The notes under the pieces were generated by a model. It did not search any database. It had not been told where the DNA came from and worked only from the letters and a program-made list of their open reading frames with translations. From assembly GCA_963722905.1 (NCBI GenBank), contig CAVROT010000015.1, positions 124,001 through 188,000 on the forward strand: DNA of 64,000 nucleotides. The letters run 5' to 3'. The DNA comes from CAVROT01 sp963722905 (GTDB taxonomy: Bacteria > Pseudomonadota > Alphaproteobacteria > Rhodobacterales > Rhodobacteraceae). A program made the position numbers and the translations under genes. Of this stretch, positions 43,021 to 51,248 are shown piece by piece (the first letter of the stretch is position 1; each line of letters opens with the position of its first letter).

Positions 43021-43245
43021 CTACATGGCTTTCAGAGCCTCGATTCTCTCTGACGCCTGCGCGGCCGTGAGATTGCCGTCGAACGGTTCGCCCTTGGCGT
43101 CGCAGAGTTGGCGCAGCTCGGCCGATTGTTTGTCCGTCATCGGTTCGTCGGCGCCCTGCGGATCGCCGCTGACCACGCCCGCCATGGGCGAGGTCGCCGC
43201 GGCCATCGGGTCGTTCTTCTTGTCGGGAAAGACGTCGTCTGCCAT
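43021..43245 (-). CDS. DUF3072 domain-containing protein, copy 2
   Basis: Acidic protein of 74 residues, the same length as its neighbour. The shared core is PMTDKQSAELRQLCDAKGEPF followed by LTAAQASERIEALKAM. Compared with copy 1 the pattern PMT..Q...L..L....GE.F is kept, and the leader differs. A Cys is present in this copy only. GGAG lies upstream on the reverse strand. The 74-base gap between the copies is enough for separate ribosome sites, and both may share one transcript starting in the 96 bases before cdd. Confidence 0.8.
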   Translation of the reverse strand: MADDVFPDKKNDPMAAATSPMAGVVSGDPQGADEPMTDKQSAELRQLCDAKGEPFDGNLTAAQASERIEALKAM

Positions 43246-43341
43246 GGGAGGATGCTCCTGCTTCGGTCTGCCCGGCCAATGCGCCGACGCCGGGCCGGGT
43301 TCCGCTTGCCAACCGGCGGGGCGGGGCGCAGGCTGAAGGCC

Positions 43342-43764
43342 ATGACAGCCGAACATCCCGCCGCCCCCGACCTTGTCGCCGCCGCCGCAGCCGTGCGGGC
43401 GCGCGCCCATGCGCCCTATTCCGGTTTTTATGTCGGCGCCGCGATCCGGGCGGAAGGCGGCGCCATCCACCTGGGCTGCAATGTCGAGAACGTCGCCTAT
43501 CCCGAGGGTACCTGCGCCGAGGCGGGCGCCATCGCCGCGATGATCGCGGCGGGCGATACCCGCATCGCCGAGGTCGCCGTCATCGCCGACAGCCCCGATC
43601 CGGTGCCCCCCTGCGGTGGATGCCGCCAGAAGCTGGCCGAGTTCGCCGGCGGCGACGTGCGCGTGACCATGGCGACCACGTCGGGCGCCACGCGGACGGT
43701 CACCGTCGCCGAGCTTCTGCCGGGCGCCTTCGGGGCGTCGCATATGGCGGATGCCGGGGGCTAG
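43342..43764 (+). CDS. cdd: cytidine deaminase
   Basis: Deaminates cytidine and deoxycytidine for salvage. The protein has 140 residues, the short tetrameric type. Zinc and catalytic residues are in CNVENVAYPEGTCAE (Cys58, Glu60) and PPCGGCRQ (Cys91, Cys94). The substrate region APYSGFYVGAAI is present. It opens the salvage operon; its 3' end overlaps deoA by 14 bases. The frame upstream of ATG 43342 is not coding in style, and GAAGG lies about 6 bases before the ATG. Confidence 0.95.
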   Translation: MTAEHPAAPDLVAAAAAVRARAHAPYSGFYVGAAIRAEGGAIHLGCNVENVAYPEGTCAEAGAIAAMIAAGDTRIAEVAVIADSPDPVPPCGGCRQKLAEFAGGDVRVTMATTSGATRTVTVAELLPGAFGASHMADAGG

Positions 43765-45100
43765 GGCGCTGGACGCCCGGTCGATTTTGGGCGGCCTGCG
43801 CCACGGGCGCCTGCCGGAACCGGAAGCTCTCGCATGGTTCGCGCGCGGTCTGGCCGACGGCACCGTCACCGACGCGCAGGCCGGAGCGTTCGCGATGGGC
43901 GTCTGCCACACGGGACTGGGCGACGCGGGCCGTACGGCGCTGACGGAGGGGATGCGCGACAGCGGCCGGCGGCTGGAATGGGATCTGCCCGGCCCGGTGC
44001 TGGACAAGCATTCGACCGGCGGCGTCGGCGATTGCGTGTCGCTGGTGCTGGCGCCGGCGCTTGCGGCCGCTGGCGCCTACGTGCCCATGATCTCGGGCCG
44101 CGGCCTGGGTCATACCGGCGGCACGCTGGACAAGCTCGAAGCGATCCCGGGCGTCGCGACCGACCTGCCCGAGGATCGGTTTCGCGCGCTCGTGCGCGAT
44201 GCCGGCTGTGCCATCGTCGGCGCCGGCGGCGATCTGGCCCCGGCGGACCGGCGGCTCTATGCCGTGCGCGACGTCACCGGAACGGTGGACAGCATCGATC
44301 TCATCACCGCGTCCATCCTGTCCAAGAAGCTGGCGGCGGGGGTGGACGCGCTGGTGCTGGACGTGAAGGCAGGATCCGGCGCCTTCATGGCGACGCCGGA
44401 GGATGCTGCGGCTCTGGCCCGCGCCCTCGTCGGGGCGGCCAACGCCGCCGGCTGCCGCACCGCCGCGCTCGTCACCTCAATGGACCAGCCGGTCGCCACC
44501 GCCATCGGCAATGCGGTCGAGGTGGCGGCCGCGATGGACGTGTTGACGGGCGGCCGCGAAGAGGGTGCGCTGGCGGACCTCGTGTGCAACCTCGGCGGCG
44601 CGCTGCTGGCACTGGGCGGGATCGCGGCGTCCGAGGCCGACGGCGCGGCGCGGGTCCGTGCCGCCATCGCCGACGGCACCGCGGCGGAGAGGTTCTCAAC
44701 CATGATCGCCGCAATGGGCGGGCTGCCCGACATCGCCGCCTCATGGCGCGCGGAGCTGCCCGTGGCCCCGGTGGTTCGCGCCGTTGCGGCAGAGCGCGCC
44801 GGCCACATCGCCGCCATCGACGGGACGGCGCTGGGCGAGGCCGTCGTGCGGCTGGGCGGCGGGCGGATGCGCGGCGGCGATGCGATCGACCCCTCGGTGG
44901 GCTTCAGCCGCATCGCGCGCCTGGGCGCGGCGGTCGCGGCCGGCGCGCCGCTGGCGATGGTACACGCCCGCGACGACGCTGCCGCCGATGCCGCCGCCCG
45001 GGCCCTGCGCGGCGCGATCCGCATCGGCGCGGCGCCGTGTCCCGGGCCGTCGGTCCTGTCGCGCATCGGCCCGGGAGACGTGGCGGCAGCGGCGCGATGA
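43751..45100 (+). CDS. deoA: thymidine phosphorylase
   Basis: Splits thymidine with phosphate to thymine and deoxyribose 1-phosphate. The protein has 449 residues and the alpha/beta two-domain fold of the NP-II family. Motifs: KHSTGGVGDCVSL, SGRGLGHTGGTLDKLE (the family signature), RDVTGTVDSIDLITASILSKK and DVKAGSGAFM. The C-terminal domain is complete. It overlaps cdd by 14 bases and deoB by 4 (ATGA). The close homologue pyrimidine-nucleoside phosphorylase is the alternative; gene order favours DeoA. Confidence 0.94.
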   Translation: MPGARALDARSILGGLRHGRLPEPEALAWFARGLADGTVTDAQAGAFAMGVCHTGLGDAGRTALTEGMRDSGRRLEWDLPGPVLDKHSTGGVGDCVSLVLAPALAAAGAYVPMISGRGLGHTGGTLDKLEAIPGVATDLPEDRFRALVRDAGCAIVGAGGDLAPADRRLYAVRDVTGTVDSIDLITASILSKKLAAGVDALVLDVKAGSGAFMATPEDAAALARALVGAANAAGCRTAALVTSMDQPVATAIGNAVEVAAAMDVLTGGREEGALADLVCNLGGALLALGGIAASEADGAARVRAAIADGTAAERFSTMIAAMGGLPDIAASWRAELPVAPVVRAVAAERAGHIAAIDGTALGEAVVRLGGGRMRGGDAIDPSVGFSRIARLGAAVAAGAPLAMVHARDDAAADAAARALRGAIRIGAAPCPGPSVLSRIGPGDVAAAAR

Positions 45101-46329
45101 ACGGCCGGCGGGCCATTCTGGTGGTCCTGGACTCGGTCGGCTGCGGCGGGGCGCCCGACGCGGCCGACTACGGCGATCCGGCCCGGGGCGGCGACGCGGG
45201 CGCCAACACGCTGGCCCATGTCGCGCAGGCCTGCGCGCGGGGCGACGCCGTCGCGGGCCGCCGGGGCCCGCTGGCGCTGCCGAACCTCGACGCGGCCGGC
45301 CTCGGCGCGGCGGTGCGGCTGGCCTCGGGCGACGCCACGCCCGGCCTCGTCGCGGCGCCTACCGGGTTCTGGGGCGCGGCGACCGAGGTGTCGCGGGGCA
45401 AGGACACGCCGTCCGGCCATTGGGAACTGGCGGGCGTGCCCGTCCCGTGGGACTGGCACTATTTCCCCCGGACGCGCCCCGCCTTCCCGTCCGACCTGAC
45501 CGACCGCGTCGCGCAACTGGCCGGGACCGACGGCATTCTCGGGAACTGCCACGCCTCCGGCACCGCCATCGTGGACGAACTCGGCCAGCGCCATGTCGAG
45601 ACCGGGTGGCCCATCTGCTACACCTCCGCCGACAGCGTCTTCCAGATCGCCGCGCACGAGGACGCGTTCGGGCTGGACCGTCTGCTGGCCCTTTGCCGCG
45701 ACATCGCGCCCGAGCTGCACGCGATGAAGGTCGGCCGGGTGATCGCGCGGCCATTCGCGGGCACCGACGGCGCCTTCGTGCGCACCGCCAACCGAACGGA
45801 CTATGCGGTGGCGCCCCCCGGCGCGACGATCTGCGACCACGTGCAGTCGCACGGCGGACAGGTGCACGCGGTCGGTAAGATCGGCGACATCTTCTCGATG
45901 CAGGGCATCGATACCGTCGACAAGGGCACGGATGCCGACTTGCTTGAGGCGCTGGTGGACCGCCTCGCCTCGGCCGGCGCTGGATCGCTGACATTCGCCA
46001 ACTTCGTGGAGTTCGACAGCCTCTACGGCCACCGCCGCGACGTCGCGGGGTACGCGGCGCATCTGGAATGGTTCGATGCCGCCCTGCCGCGTCTGCGGAC
46101 CGCGATGCGGCCGGGCGACCTGATGATCCTGACGGCCGACCACGGCAACGATCCCACCTGGCATGGCAACGACCATACGCGCGAACGGGTGCCGGTGCTT
46201 GCCTTCGGCCCGGGTCCGCCCCTAGACCGGCCCCGAGAAATCGGACTGCGGTCCTTCGCCGACGTGGCCGCGACCGTGGCCGACTGGCTGGACCTGCCGC
46301 CCATCGGCCCCGGACGGAGTTTCCTGTGA
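45097..46329 (+). CDS. deoB: phosphopentomutase
   Basis: Interconverts (deoxy)ribose 1-phosphate and 5-phosphate, linking nucleoside breakdown to central metabolism. The protein has 410 residues of the alkaline-phosphatase-like metal-dependent family. Motifs: VLDSVGCGGAPDAADYGD with the metal Asp, SRGKDTPSGHWE with the phosphorylated Thr, GKIGDIFS and ADHGNDPTWHGNDHTRE near the end. It is coupled to deoA by an ATGA overlap. The stop overlaps the GTG of the adenosine deaminase gene. Confidence 0.95.
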   Translation: MNGRRAILVVLDSVGCGGAPDAADYGDPARGGDAGANTLAHVAQACARGDAVAGRRGPLALPNLDAAGLGAAVRLASGDATPGLVAAPTGFWGAATEVSRGKDTPSGHWELAGVPVPWDWHYFPRTRPAFPSDLTDRVAQLAGTDGILGNCHASGTAIVDELGQRHVETGWPICYTSADSVFQIAAHEDAFGLDRLLALCRDIAPELHAMKVGRVIARPFAGTDGAFVRTANRTDYAVAPPGATICDHVQSHGGQVHAVGKIGDIFSMQGIDTVDKGTDADLLEALVDRLASAGAGSLTFANFVEFDSLYGHRRDVAGYAAHLEWFDAALPRLRTAMRPGDLMILTADHGNDPTWHGNDHTRERVPVLAFGPGPPLDRPREIGLRSFADVAATVADWLDLPPIGPGRSFL

Positions 46330-47307
46330 CGCACCGCGACCTGCCCAAGGTGGAACTGCACCTGCACCTTGAGGGCGCGGCGCCGCCCGCCTTCATCCGC
46401 GGGCTGGCGGCCGGGAAGCATATCGACATCTCCGGCATCTTCGATGCCGAACGGGCACTACCGCTACGACGGGTTCGTCGATTTCCTGCGCGTCTACGAG
46501 GCCGCGACGTCCGTGCTGACCACGCCCGAGGACTATGCCCGCCTGACTACGGAAGTGCTGGCGCAGAGCGCCGCGCAGGGCGTCGTCTACACCGAGGCGT
46601 TTCTGTCGCCGGACTTCTGCGGCGGTCGCGACCTTTCGGCCTGGCGCGACTACGTGGCGGCCATGCAGGAGGCCGCCGACGCGGCGCAGAGGTCCGACGG
46701 GATCGTCATGCGCGGCATCGTCACCTGCATCCGCCACTTCGGACCGGACAAGGCGCGCCAGACGGCACGTTGCGCGGCCGAGACGGCGGGCGACTGGATC
46801 ACCGGCTTCGGCCTTGCGGGCGACGAGGGCGTCGGCGCGCCGCAGGATTTCGCCTGGTCCTTCGATGCGGCGCGCGAGGCGGGCCTCGGCCTCACCGCAC
46901 ATGCCGGCGAATGGGGCGGGCCGGACAGCGTGCGCGACGCGCTGGCGCTGGGGGTGAGCCGCATCGGCCACGGCGTGCGCGCGATCGAGGACCTGGCCCT
47001 GGTCGACCGGTTGGCCGAGGATGGCACCGTGCTGGAGGTCTGCCCGGGGTCGAACGTGGCGCTGGGGCTCTATCCCGACTGGCGGGCGCATCCGATCCAC
47101 CGCCTGCGCGAGCGTGGCGTGGCGGTGACGGTCAGCACCGACGACCCGCCGTTCTTCCACACCGACATGACGCGCGAATACGACCGGTTGGCAGATGCCT
47201 TCGACTGGGACGACGGCGTCTTCCGCGACATCGCGACGACCGCCGCCGACGCCGCCTTCTGCGACGACGCCACCCGCGCGGCGCTGCGCAAGCGGATCGC
47301 CGGGTGA
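46326..47307 (+). pseudogene. add: adenosine deaminase, broken by one extra base
   Basis: The N-terminal 42 residues are in one frame from GTG 46326, which overlaps the deoB stop (GTGA). They include the zinc motif HLHLEG in LPKVELHLHLEGAAPP. The remainder, from HYRYDGFVDFLRVYEAATSV to the stop at 47307, is in the next frame. Removing one A near 46449-46451 joins them as FDADGHYRYDGF and gives a 326-residue protein of normal length. The later zinc and catalytic motifs HAGEWGG, RIGHGVR and VSTDDPPFF are intact. Without repair no start gives a protein with the first zinc ligands. Confidence 0.85.
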
Positions 47308-47449
47308 CGGCGCCCCCGCCGGGCCCCGATCCTGAGCTATCGGACGCCGGCCCGCGGACGGCTGTCCTGCGCCGGCCCGCGGCGGTCTATGGCAGGACGT
47401 ATGCCACCGACCCGTCCGGCGCGAAAACGTCCCGCGAAAGGAGCCCGGA

Positions 47450-48082
47450 ATGCCTGATCACCTGACGGTCGTGACGCACCCGCTGGTGCAGCACAAGCTG
47501 ACCCTGATGCGGGACCGCGATGCGCCCACCGCGCTCTTTCGCCAGCTTCTGCGCGAGATCAGCCAGCTGCTGGCCTATGAGGTGACGCGCGACCTGCCGA
47601 TGACCACGCGCCGGATCGACACGCCGCTGACGGCGATGGACGCGCCGGTGCTCGCGGGGCGCAAGCTGGCGCTCGTCAGCATTCTTCGTGCCGGCAACGG
47701 GCTGCTGGACGGGATGCTCGAACTCATCCCGTCGGCGCGGGTCGGCTTCGTCGGGCTCTACCGCGACGAGGCGACGCTGAAGCCGGTGGAGTACTACTTC
47801 AAGGTGCCGACCGAGCTTGACGAGCGTCTGGTGATCGCCGTCGACCCGATGCTGGCGACCGGCAATTCCTCGGTCGCGGCCATCGACAAGCTCAAGACGG
47901 CGGGCGCGCGCGACCTGCGGTTCTTGTGCCTGCTGGCCGCGCCCGAGGGCGTGGCACGCATGAAGGAGGCGCACCCGGACGTCCCCATCGTCACTGCGGC
48001 GCTGGACGAAAGGCTCAACGAGGTGGGCTACATCGTGCCGGGCCTCGGCGATGCCGGCGACCGGATGTTCGGCACCAAGTAG
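47450..48082 (+). CDS. upp: uracil phosphoribosyltransferase
   Basis: Makes UMP from uracil and PRPP, closing the salvage route begun by cdd and deoA. The protein has 210 residues. Signatures: HPLVQHKLTLMRD at the start, ILRAGNGLLDGML, GLYRDEATLKP, the PRPP loop VDPMLATGNSS and the uracil-binding end GYIVPGLGDAGDR. A GAAAGGAG site lies 8 bases before the ATG. The 142-base gap after add, with its own ribosome site, permits a separate promoter. Confidence 0.95.
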   Translation: MPDHLTVVTHPLVQHKLTLMRDRDAPTALFRQLLREISQLLAYEVTRDLPMTTRRIDTPLTAMDAPVLAGRKLALVSILRAGNGLLDGMLELIPSARVGFVGLYRDEATLKPVEYYFKVPTELDERLVIAVDPMLATGNSSVAAIDKLKTAGARDLRFLCLLAAPEGVARMKEAHPDVPIVTAALDERLNEVGYIVPGLGDAGDRMFGTK

Positions 48083-48096
48083 GGCACGCTGCCGGC

Positions 48097-48113
48097 CGGG
48101 CCGGGATGGCCCG
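48097..48113 (+). terminator. hairpin after upp
   Basis: Six-base arms CGGGCC and GGCCCG around a 5-base loop lie between the convergent ends of upp and the next gene. There is no T-run. Weak candidate only. Confidence 0.25.
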
Positions 48114-48118
48114 CCGCG

Positions 48119-49135
48119 TCAGCCGCCGCAGATTCCCTGCAGCGCCACCCACCGGCCGTCCGGGATGATCGGCAGGGCGGCGTCCTCGGGCACGGGATCG
48201 CCCTCGATCAGCGGCAGCACGTCTTCGCCCGAGAAGTCGAGCGCCCGCGCGTAGGGGGTGGAGGGCACGCGCGCCGCCTCGAACCGGGCCAGCAGCGCGG
48301 CGGTGTCCACGGGCGGCGCGGCTTGAGCGGATATCGACCGGGCATAGTCGGTCAGCCGGCGCTGGGCCAGCGTTCCGCGCGTCAGCAGCCCGACCGTCGC
48401 CACCGTGCCGGAATGGCGCAGCAGGCGGGCCATGGGATCGTCCTGCGCGGCATGCTGCGCCTCGGCCAGAACGAAGCCGGCCAGAGGCTCGGGGCCCTCA
48501 TGGTCCTCGACCAGACCCCGGGCCAGCAGGATCGTCCCGCCGGGCAGCGAGGCGCTGCGTTCGATGCCGTCCGGAAGCACGACCAGCGGTCCGCCGCCCG
48601 GCCCCAGCAGGCGGCGCGTCAGCGTCGACAGCGCCAACCGGCCAGCGAGATCGTCGCAGGGCGCGCCCGAGACGCGGGATATCTCGAACAGCAACCGGTC
48701 GCCGATGGCGGTGCGCAGCGCGGCGGGCACCACAGACGCGGTATGACGCACCAGGAGGTCCGGCAGCCACAGGACGCCCGCCAACGCGACACCCGCCGTC
48801 AGGGCCAGCGCCAGGCCGAAGCGCAGGCGCCCCTCGCGCGGTCGGCGCCGTTCGATGGCGCGGCGCACCGTCTCGATGGCGTCGATCATCGTCTCGTCGT
48901 CGATCTCGAGCTCTTCGGACGCATCCTCGCCAGGCGTGTAGGCGGCCGGCGTGCGGCCGGGGTTGCGCCGCACGACGGCCGCCAGCGACCAGTGCGCCAG
49001 AGCCACGTCGGCGCGGTCCAGGATCGACAGCGTCGCCTTGCCCAGCGTCACGGTCACGTCGCGGCGCTGGTCGTGGGGGTGGCCGCGCCAGATCCCCGGC
49101 GCCTCCAGCCGCGCGTACCCGTCGAGTGCCGTCAT
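48119..49135 (-). CDS. membrane protein resembling a degenerate M48-type peptidase
   Basis: Protein of 338 residues. The first 85 residues are cytoplasmic and begin with a beta-rich segment, like a small C-terminal Ste24-type neighbour domain. One hydrophobic helix follows (about 103-121, LALALTAGVALAGVLWLPDLL). The C-terminal part resembles the soluble domain of M48 peptidases: LVVLPDGIERSASLPGGTILLARGLVEDHEGPEPLAGFVLAEAQH. Where active enzymes have HExxH this one has AEAQH, so the zinc site is lost. Start at ATG 49135, with a GTG at 49144 as alternative. Function unknown. Confidence 0.7.
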   Translation of the reverse strand: MTALDGYARLEAPGIWRGHPHDQRRDVTVTLGKATLSILDRADVALAHWSLAAVVRRNPGRTPAAYTPGEDASEELEIDDETMIDAIETVRRAIERRRPREGRLRFGLALALTAGVALAGVLWLPDLLVRHTASVVPAALRTAIGDRLLFEISRVSGAPCDDLAGRLALSTLTRRLLGPGGGPLVVLPDGIERSASLPGGTILLARGLVEDHEGPEPLAGFVLAEAQHAAQDDPMARLLRHSGTVATVGLLTRGTLAQRRLTDYARSISAQAAPPVDTAALLARFEAARVPSTPYARALDFSGEDVLPLIEGDPVPEDAALPIIPDGRWVALQGICGG

Positions 49136-49219
49136 GTGCCGCACGTCCCCCTCGGGCCGCGACGATAGGCGGGCGTCCGCCGCGCCGCAACGTGGCGGAT
49201 CAGGGGTGCGTGCCCGGGC

Positions 49220-50878
49220 CTAGGCCGTCGCGTCCGGCTGCGTGTCCGGCGCGCCCATACGGGCGGCCCGGTCGCGAAGCTCGAACTTCCGGATCTTGCC
49301 CGTCGCCGTCTTGGGCAGCGGTCCGAAGATCACCGACTTGGGCACGGCGAAGCCCGGCAGGCGGCCCCGCGCGAAGGCGATCAGATCCTCGGACGCCGGC
49401 TCGGCCCCCGGGCGGGCCTCGACGAAGGCGCAGGGCACTTCGCCCCATCGGTCGTCGGGCCGGGCCACGACGGCGCAGAGGACGACGCCGGGGTGGTCCA
49501 TCAGCACGCCCTCGACCTCGACCGAGCTTACGTTCTCGCCGCCCGAGATGATGATGTCCTTGGCGCGGTCCACGATGCGCACGTGCCCGTTCGCCTCTCG
49601 CACGGCGATGTCGCCAGAGCGGAACCAGCCGCCCTCCAGCGCCGCGTCCGTCGCCTCGGGGTTCTTGAGGTAGCCCTTCATGACGCAGTTGCCGCGCATG
49701 ACGATCTGGCCCTGCGTGCGCCCGTCCGGCGGCACGGGCGCGCCGCCGTCTTCCAGCACCTCCACCGCCTCCATCATCGGCATGGCGACGCCCTGCCGTG
49801 CCCGCAGCGTCGCCCGTTCGGGCCCGGTCAGGGCGTCCCAGGCGGGATCCCACAGACATTCCGTCACGTGGCCGTAGGTCTCGGTCAGGCCGTAGACATG
49901 GGTAAGGTGGAACCCCAGTGCCGCCATGCCGGACAGGGTGGCCGGGGCGGGCGGCGCGCCGGCGGTGAAGACCTCGACCCGCTGGTCGAAGGCGCGGCGC
50001 GCGGCGTCCTCGGCGTTCACCAGCAGCGACAGGACGATGGGCGCGCCGCCGAAATGCGTCACGCCCTCATCCGCCACAGCGTCGTAGATCGCACCCGCCG
50101 TCACGTCGCGGCAGCAGATGGCGGTGCCGCCCAGAAGCGGCAGCATCCAGGCGTGGTTCCAGCCGTTGCAGTGGAACATCGGCACGATGGTCAGCAGGCG
50201 CGGCCGCAGCACCATGCGCCAGCTGACCACGGTGCCCATGGTCATCAGGTAGGCGCCGCGGTGGTGGTAGACGACGCCCTTGGGCCGCCCGGTCGTGCCG
50301 GAGGTGTAGTTCAGCGCCAGGCTCTCCCACTCGTCGGCGGGCACGATCCAGGGCCAGCGGGGATCGCCCGGCGCCATCACGTCCTCCAGCGTCGCGTGGC
50401 GCCCGCTGGCGGGATGGCCCGCGGCGGCGTCCCCCGCCTCGATCAGCAGGGGTGCCGCGCCCTCCATGCGGGCGACGGCCGCCTCGGCCAGCGGCAGGAA
50501 CTGGCTGTCGACGATCAGGGCGACCGCGCCGCCGTGGTCGAGGATGTAGGCGACGGTGCCCGCGTCGAGGCGGATGTTGACGGTGTTGAGTACCGCCCCG
50601 GCGGCGGGCACGGCGAAATGGGCGATGATCTGCGCCGCGACGTTGGGCATCAGCGTCGCCACCACGTCGCCCGGCGCAATGCCGCGCGCCGCCAGCCCCG
50701 AGGCCAGCCGCGTGACGTCGGCGGCGTAGTCGGCGTAGCTCCACCGCCGCGCGCCGTCGACCAGCGCCTCCTGCGCGGCGAAGACGGTCGCCGCCCGCGC
50801 AAGATGCGACAGCGGCGTGAGGGGCACGTGATTCGCCGCGCGGCGCTCCAGCCCGTCCTCGTCCCGCATCCATCCCAT
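49220..50878 (-). CDS. AMP-binding acyl-CoA synthetase, DmdB/medium-chain type
   Basis: Adenylate-forming CoA ligase of 552 residues. Motifs: YTSGTTGRPKGVVYHH (P-loop), VPMFHCNGWNHAW, the adenine site YGLTETYGH, WFRSGDIA, and PKTATGKIRKFELR at the end with catalytic Lys. The pattern VPMFHCNGW is typical of the branch that includes 3-methylmercaptopropionyl-CoA ligase (DmdB) and related medium-chain or aromatic-acid ligases. Substrate cannot be fixed. DmdB would fit a marine Rhodobacterales host, but no other dmd gene is in the window. It diverges from the nuo cluster. Confidence 0.88.
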   Translation of the reverse strand: MGWMRDEDGLERRAANHVPLTPLSHLARAATVFAAQEALVDGARRWSYADYAADVTRLASGLAARGIAPGDVVATLMPNVAAQIIAHFAVPAAGAVLNTVNIRLDAGTVAYILDHGGAVALIVDSQFLPLAEAAVARMEGAAPLLIEAGDAAAGHPASGRHATLEDVMAPGDPRWPWIVPADEWESLALNYTSGTTGRPKGVVYHHRGAYLMTMGTVVSWRMVLRPRLLTIVPMFHCNGWNHAWMLPLLGGTAICCRDVTAGAIYDAVADEGVTHFGGAPIVLSLLVNAEDAARRAFDQRVEVFTAGAPPAPATLSGMAALGFHLTHVYGLTETYGHVTECLWDPAWDALTGPERATLRARQGVAMPMMEAVEVLEDGGAPVPPDGRTQGQIVMRGNCVMKGYLKNPEATDAALEGGWFRSGDIAVREANGHVRIVDRAKDIIISGGENVSSVEVEGVLMDHPGVVLCAVVARPDDRWGEVPCAFVEARPGAEPASEDLIAFARGRLPGFAVPKSVIFGPLPKTATGKIRKFELRDRAARMGAPDTQPDATA

Positions 50879-51248
50879 CGCCGCGATCCTCCCCCAGGTG
50901 CAATCGCACTATCGCCGGGGCGCAGATGCCTTGCAAACACCTCGGCCGACGGACCGGCGGGACGCGCAGCGCAAGGGGCGGACCTGCACCGCGCCCAGGG
51001 CACCGCGCCCAGGGCACCGCGCCCGAAGCACCGCGCCCGAGGCACCGCGACCGGGGCGGCGGAGCCGGGACCCCGGCGCCGGGGATCCTCGCCGCGCGGC
51101 GACCTCGGCGTCCGGCACCATAAGGTCGTGCGCGACCCCGCCCCGTCCGCGCCGGCCGGGGTCATGGCGGGGGAGACAGGCCCGCAAAATCGCGCTAGAA
51201 TCGCGGCGAGTGGCAGGAGAAACCTGCCGGAAGAGGGAGTGGAACGGG
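50879..51248 (+). other. gap upstream of the truncated nuo cluster, with a 14-bp repeat
   Basis: This 370-base stretch lies between the divergent acyl-CoA synthetase gene and the HHH-protein gene. It holds the 14-bp repeat (50986-51055). Close to the nuo genes there is a small perfect hairpin, GGCAGG and CCTGCC around AGAAA (51212-51228). Translating all frames gives no trace of nuoE or any other nuo gene. The promoter for the nuo half-operon should be here. Confidence 0.6.
50986..51055 (+). repeat. 14-bp tandem repeat, five copies
   Basis: Units start at 50986, 51000, 51014, 51028 and 51042. The unit is GCACCGCGCCCAGG, with changes only in the last five bases of copies 3-5. The block lies about 200 bases ahead of the first nuo-linked gene. 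Confidence 0.92.

Noticed and set aside
47345..47385. A short direct repeat (GCCGGCCCGCGG twice) between add and upp
   Set aside because: Twelve bases of G and C in a very G+C-rich gap can repeat by chance. It does not form an array and overlaps no clear site.
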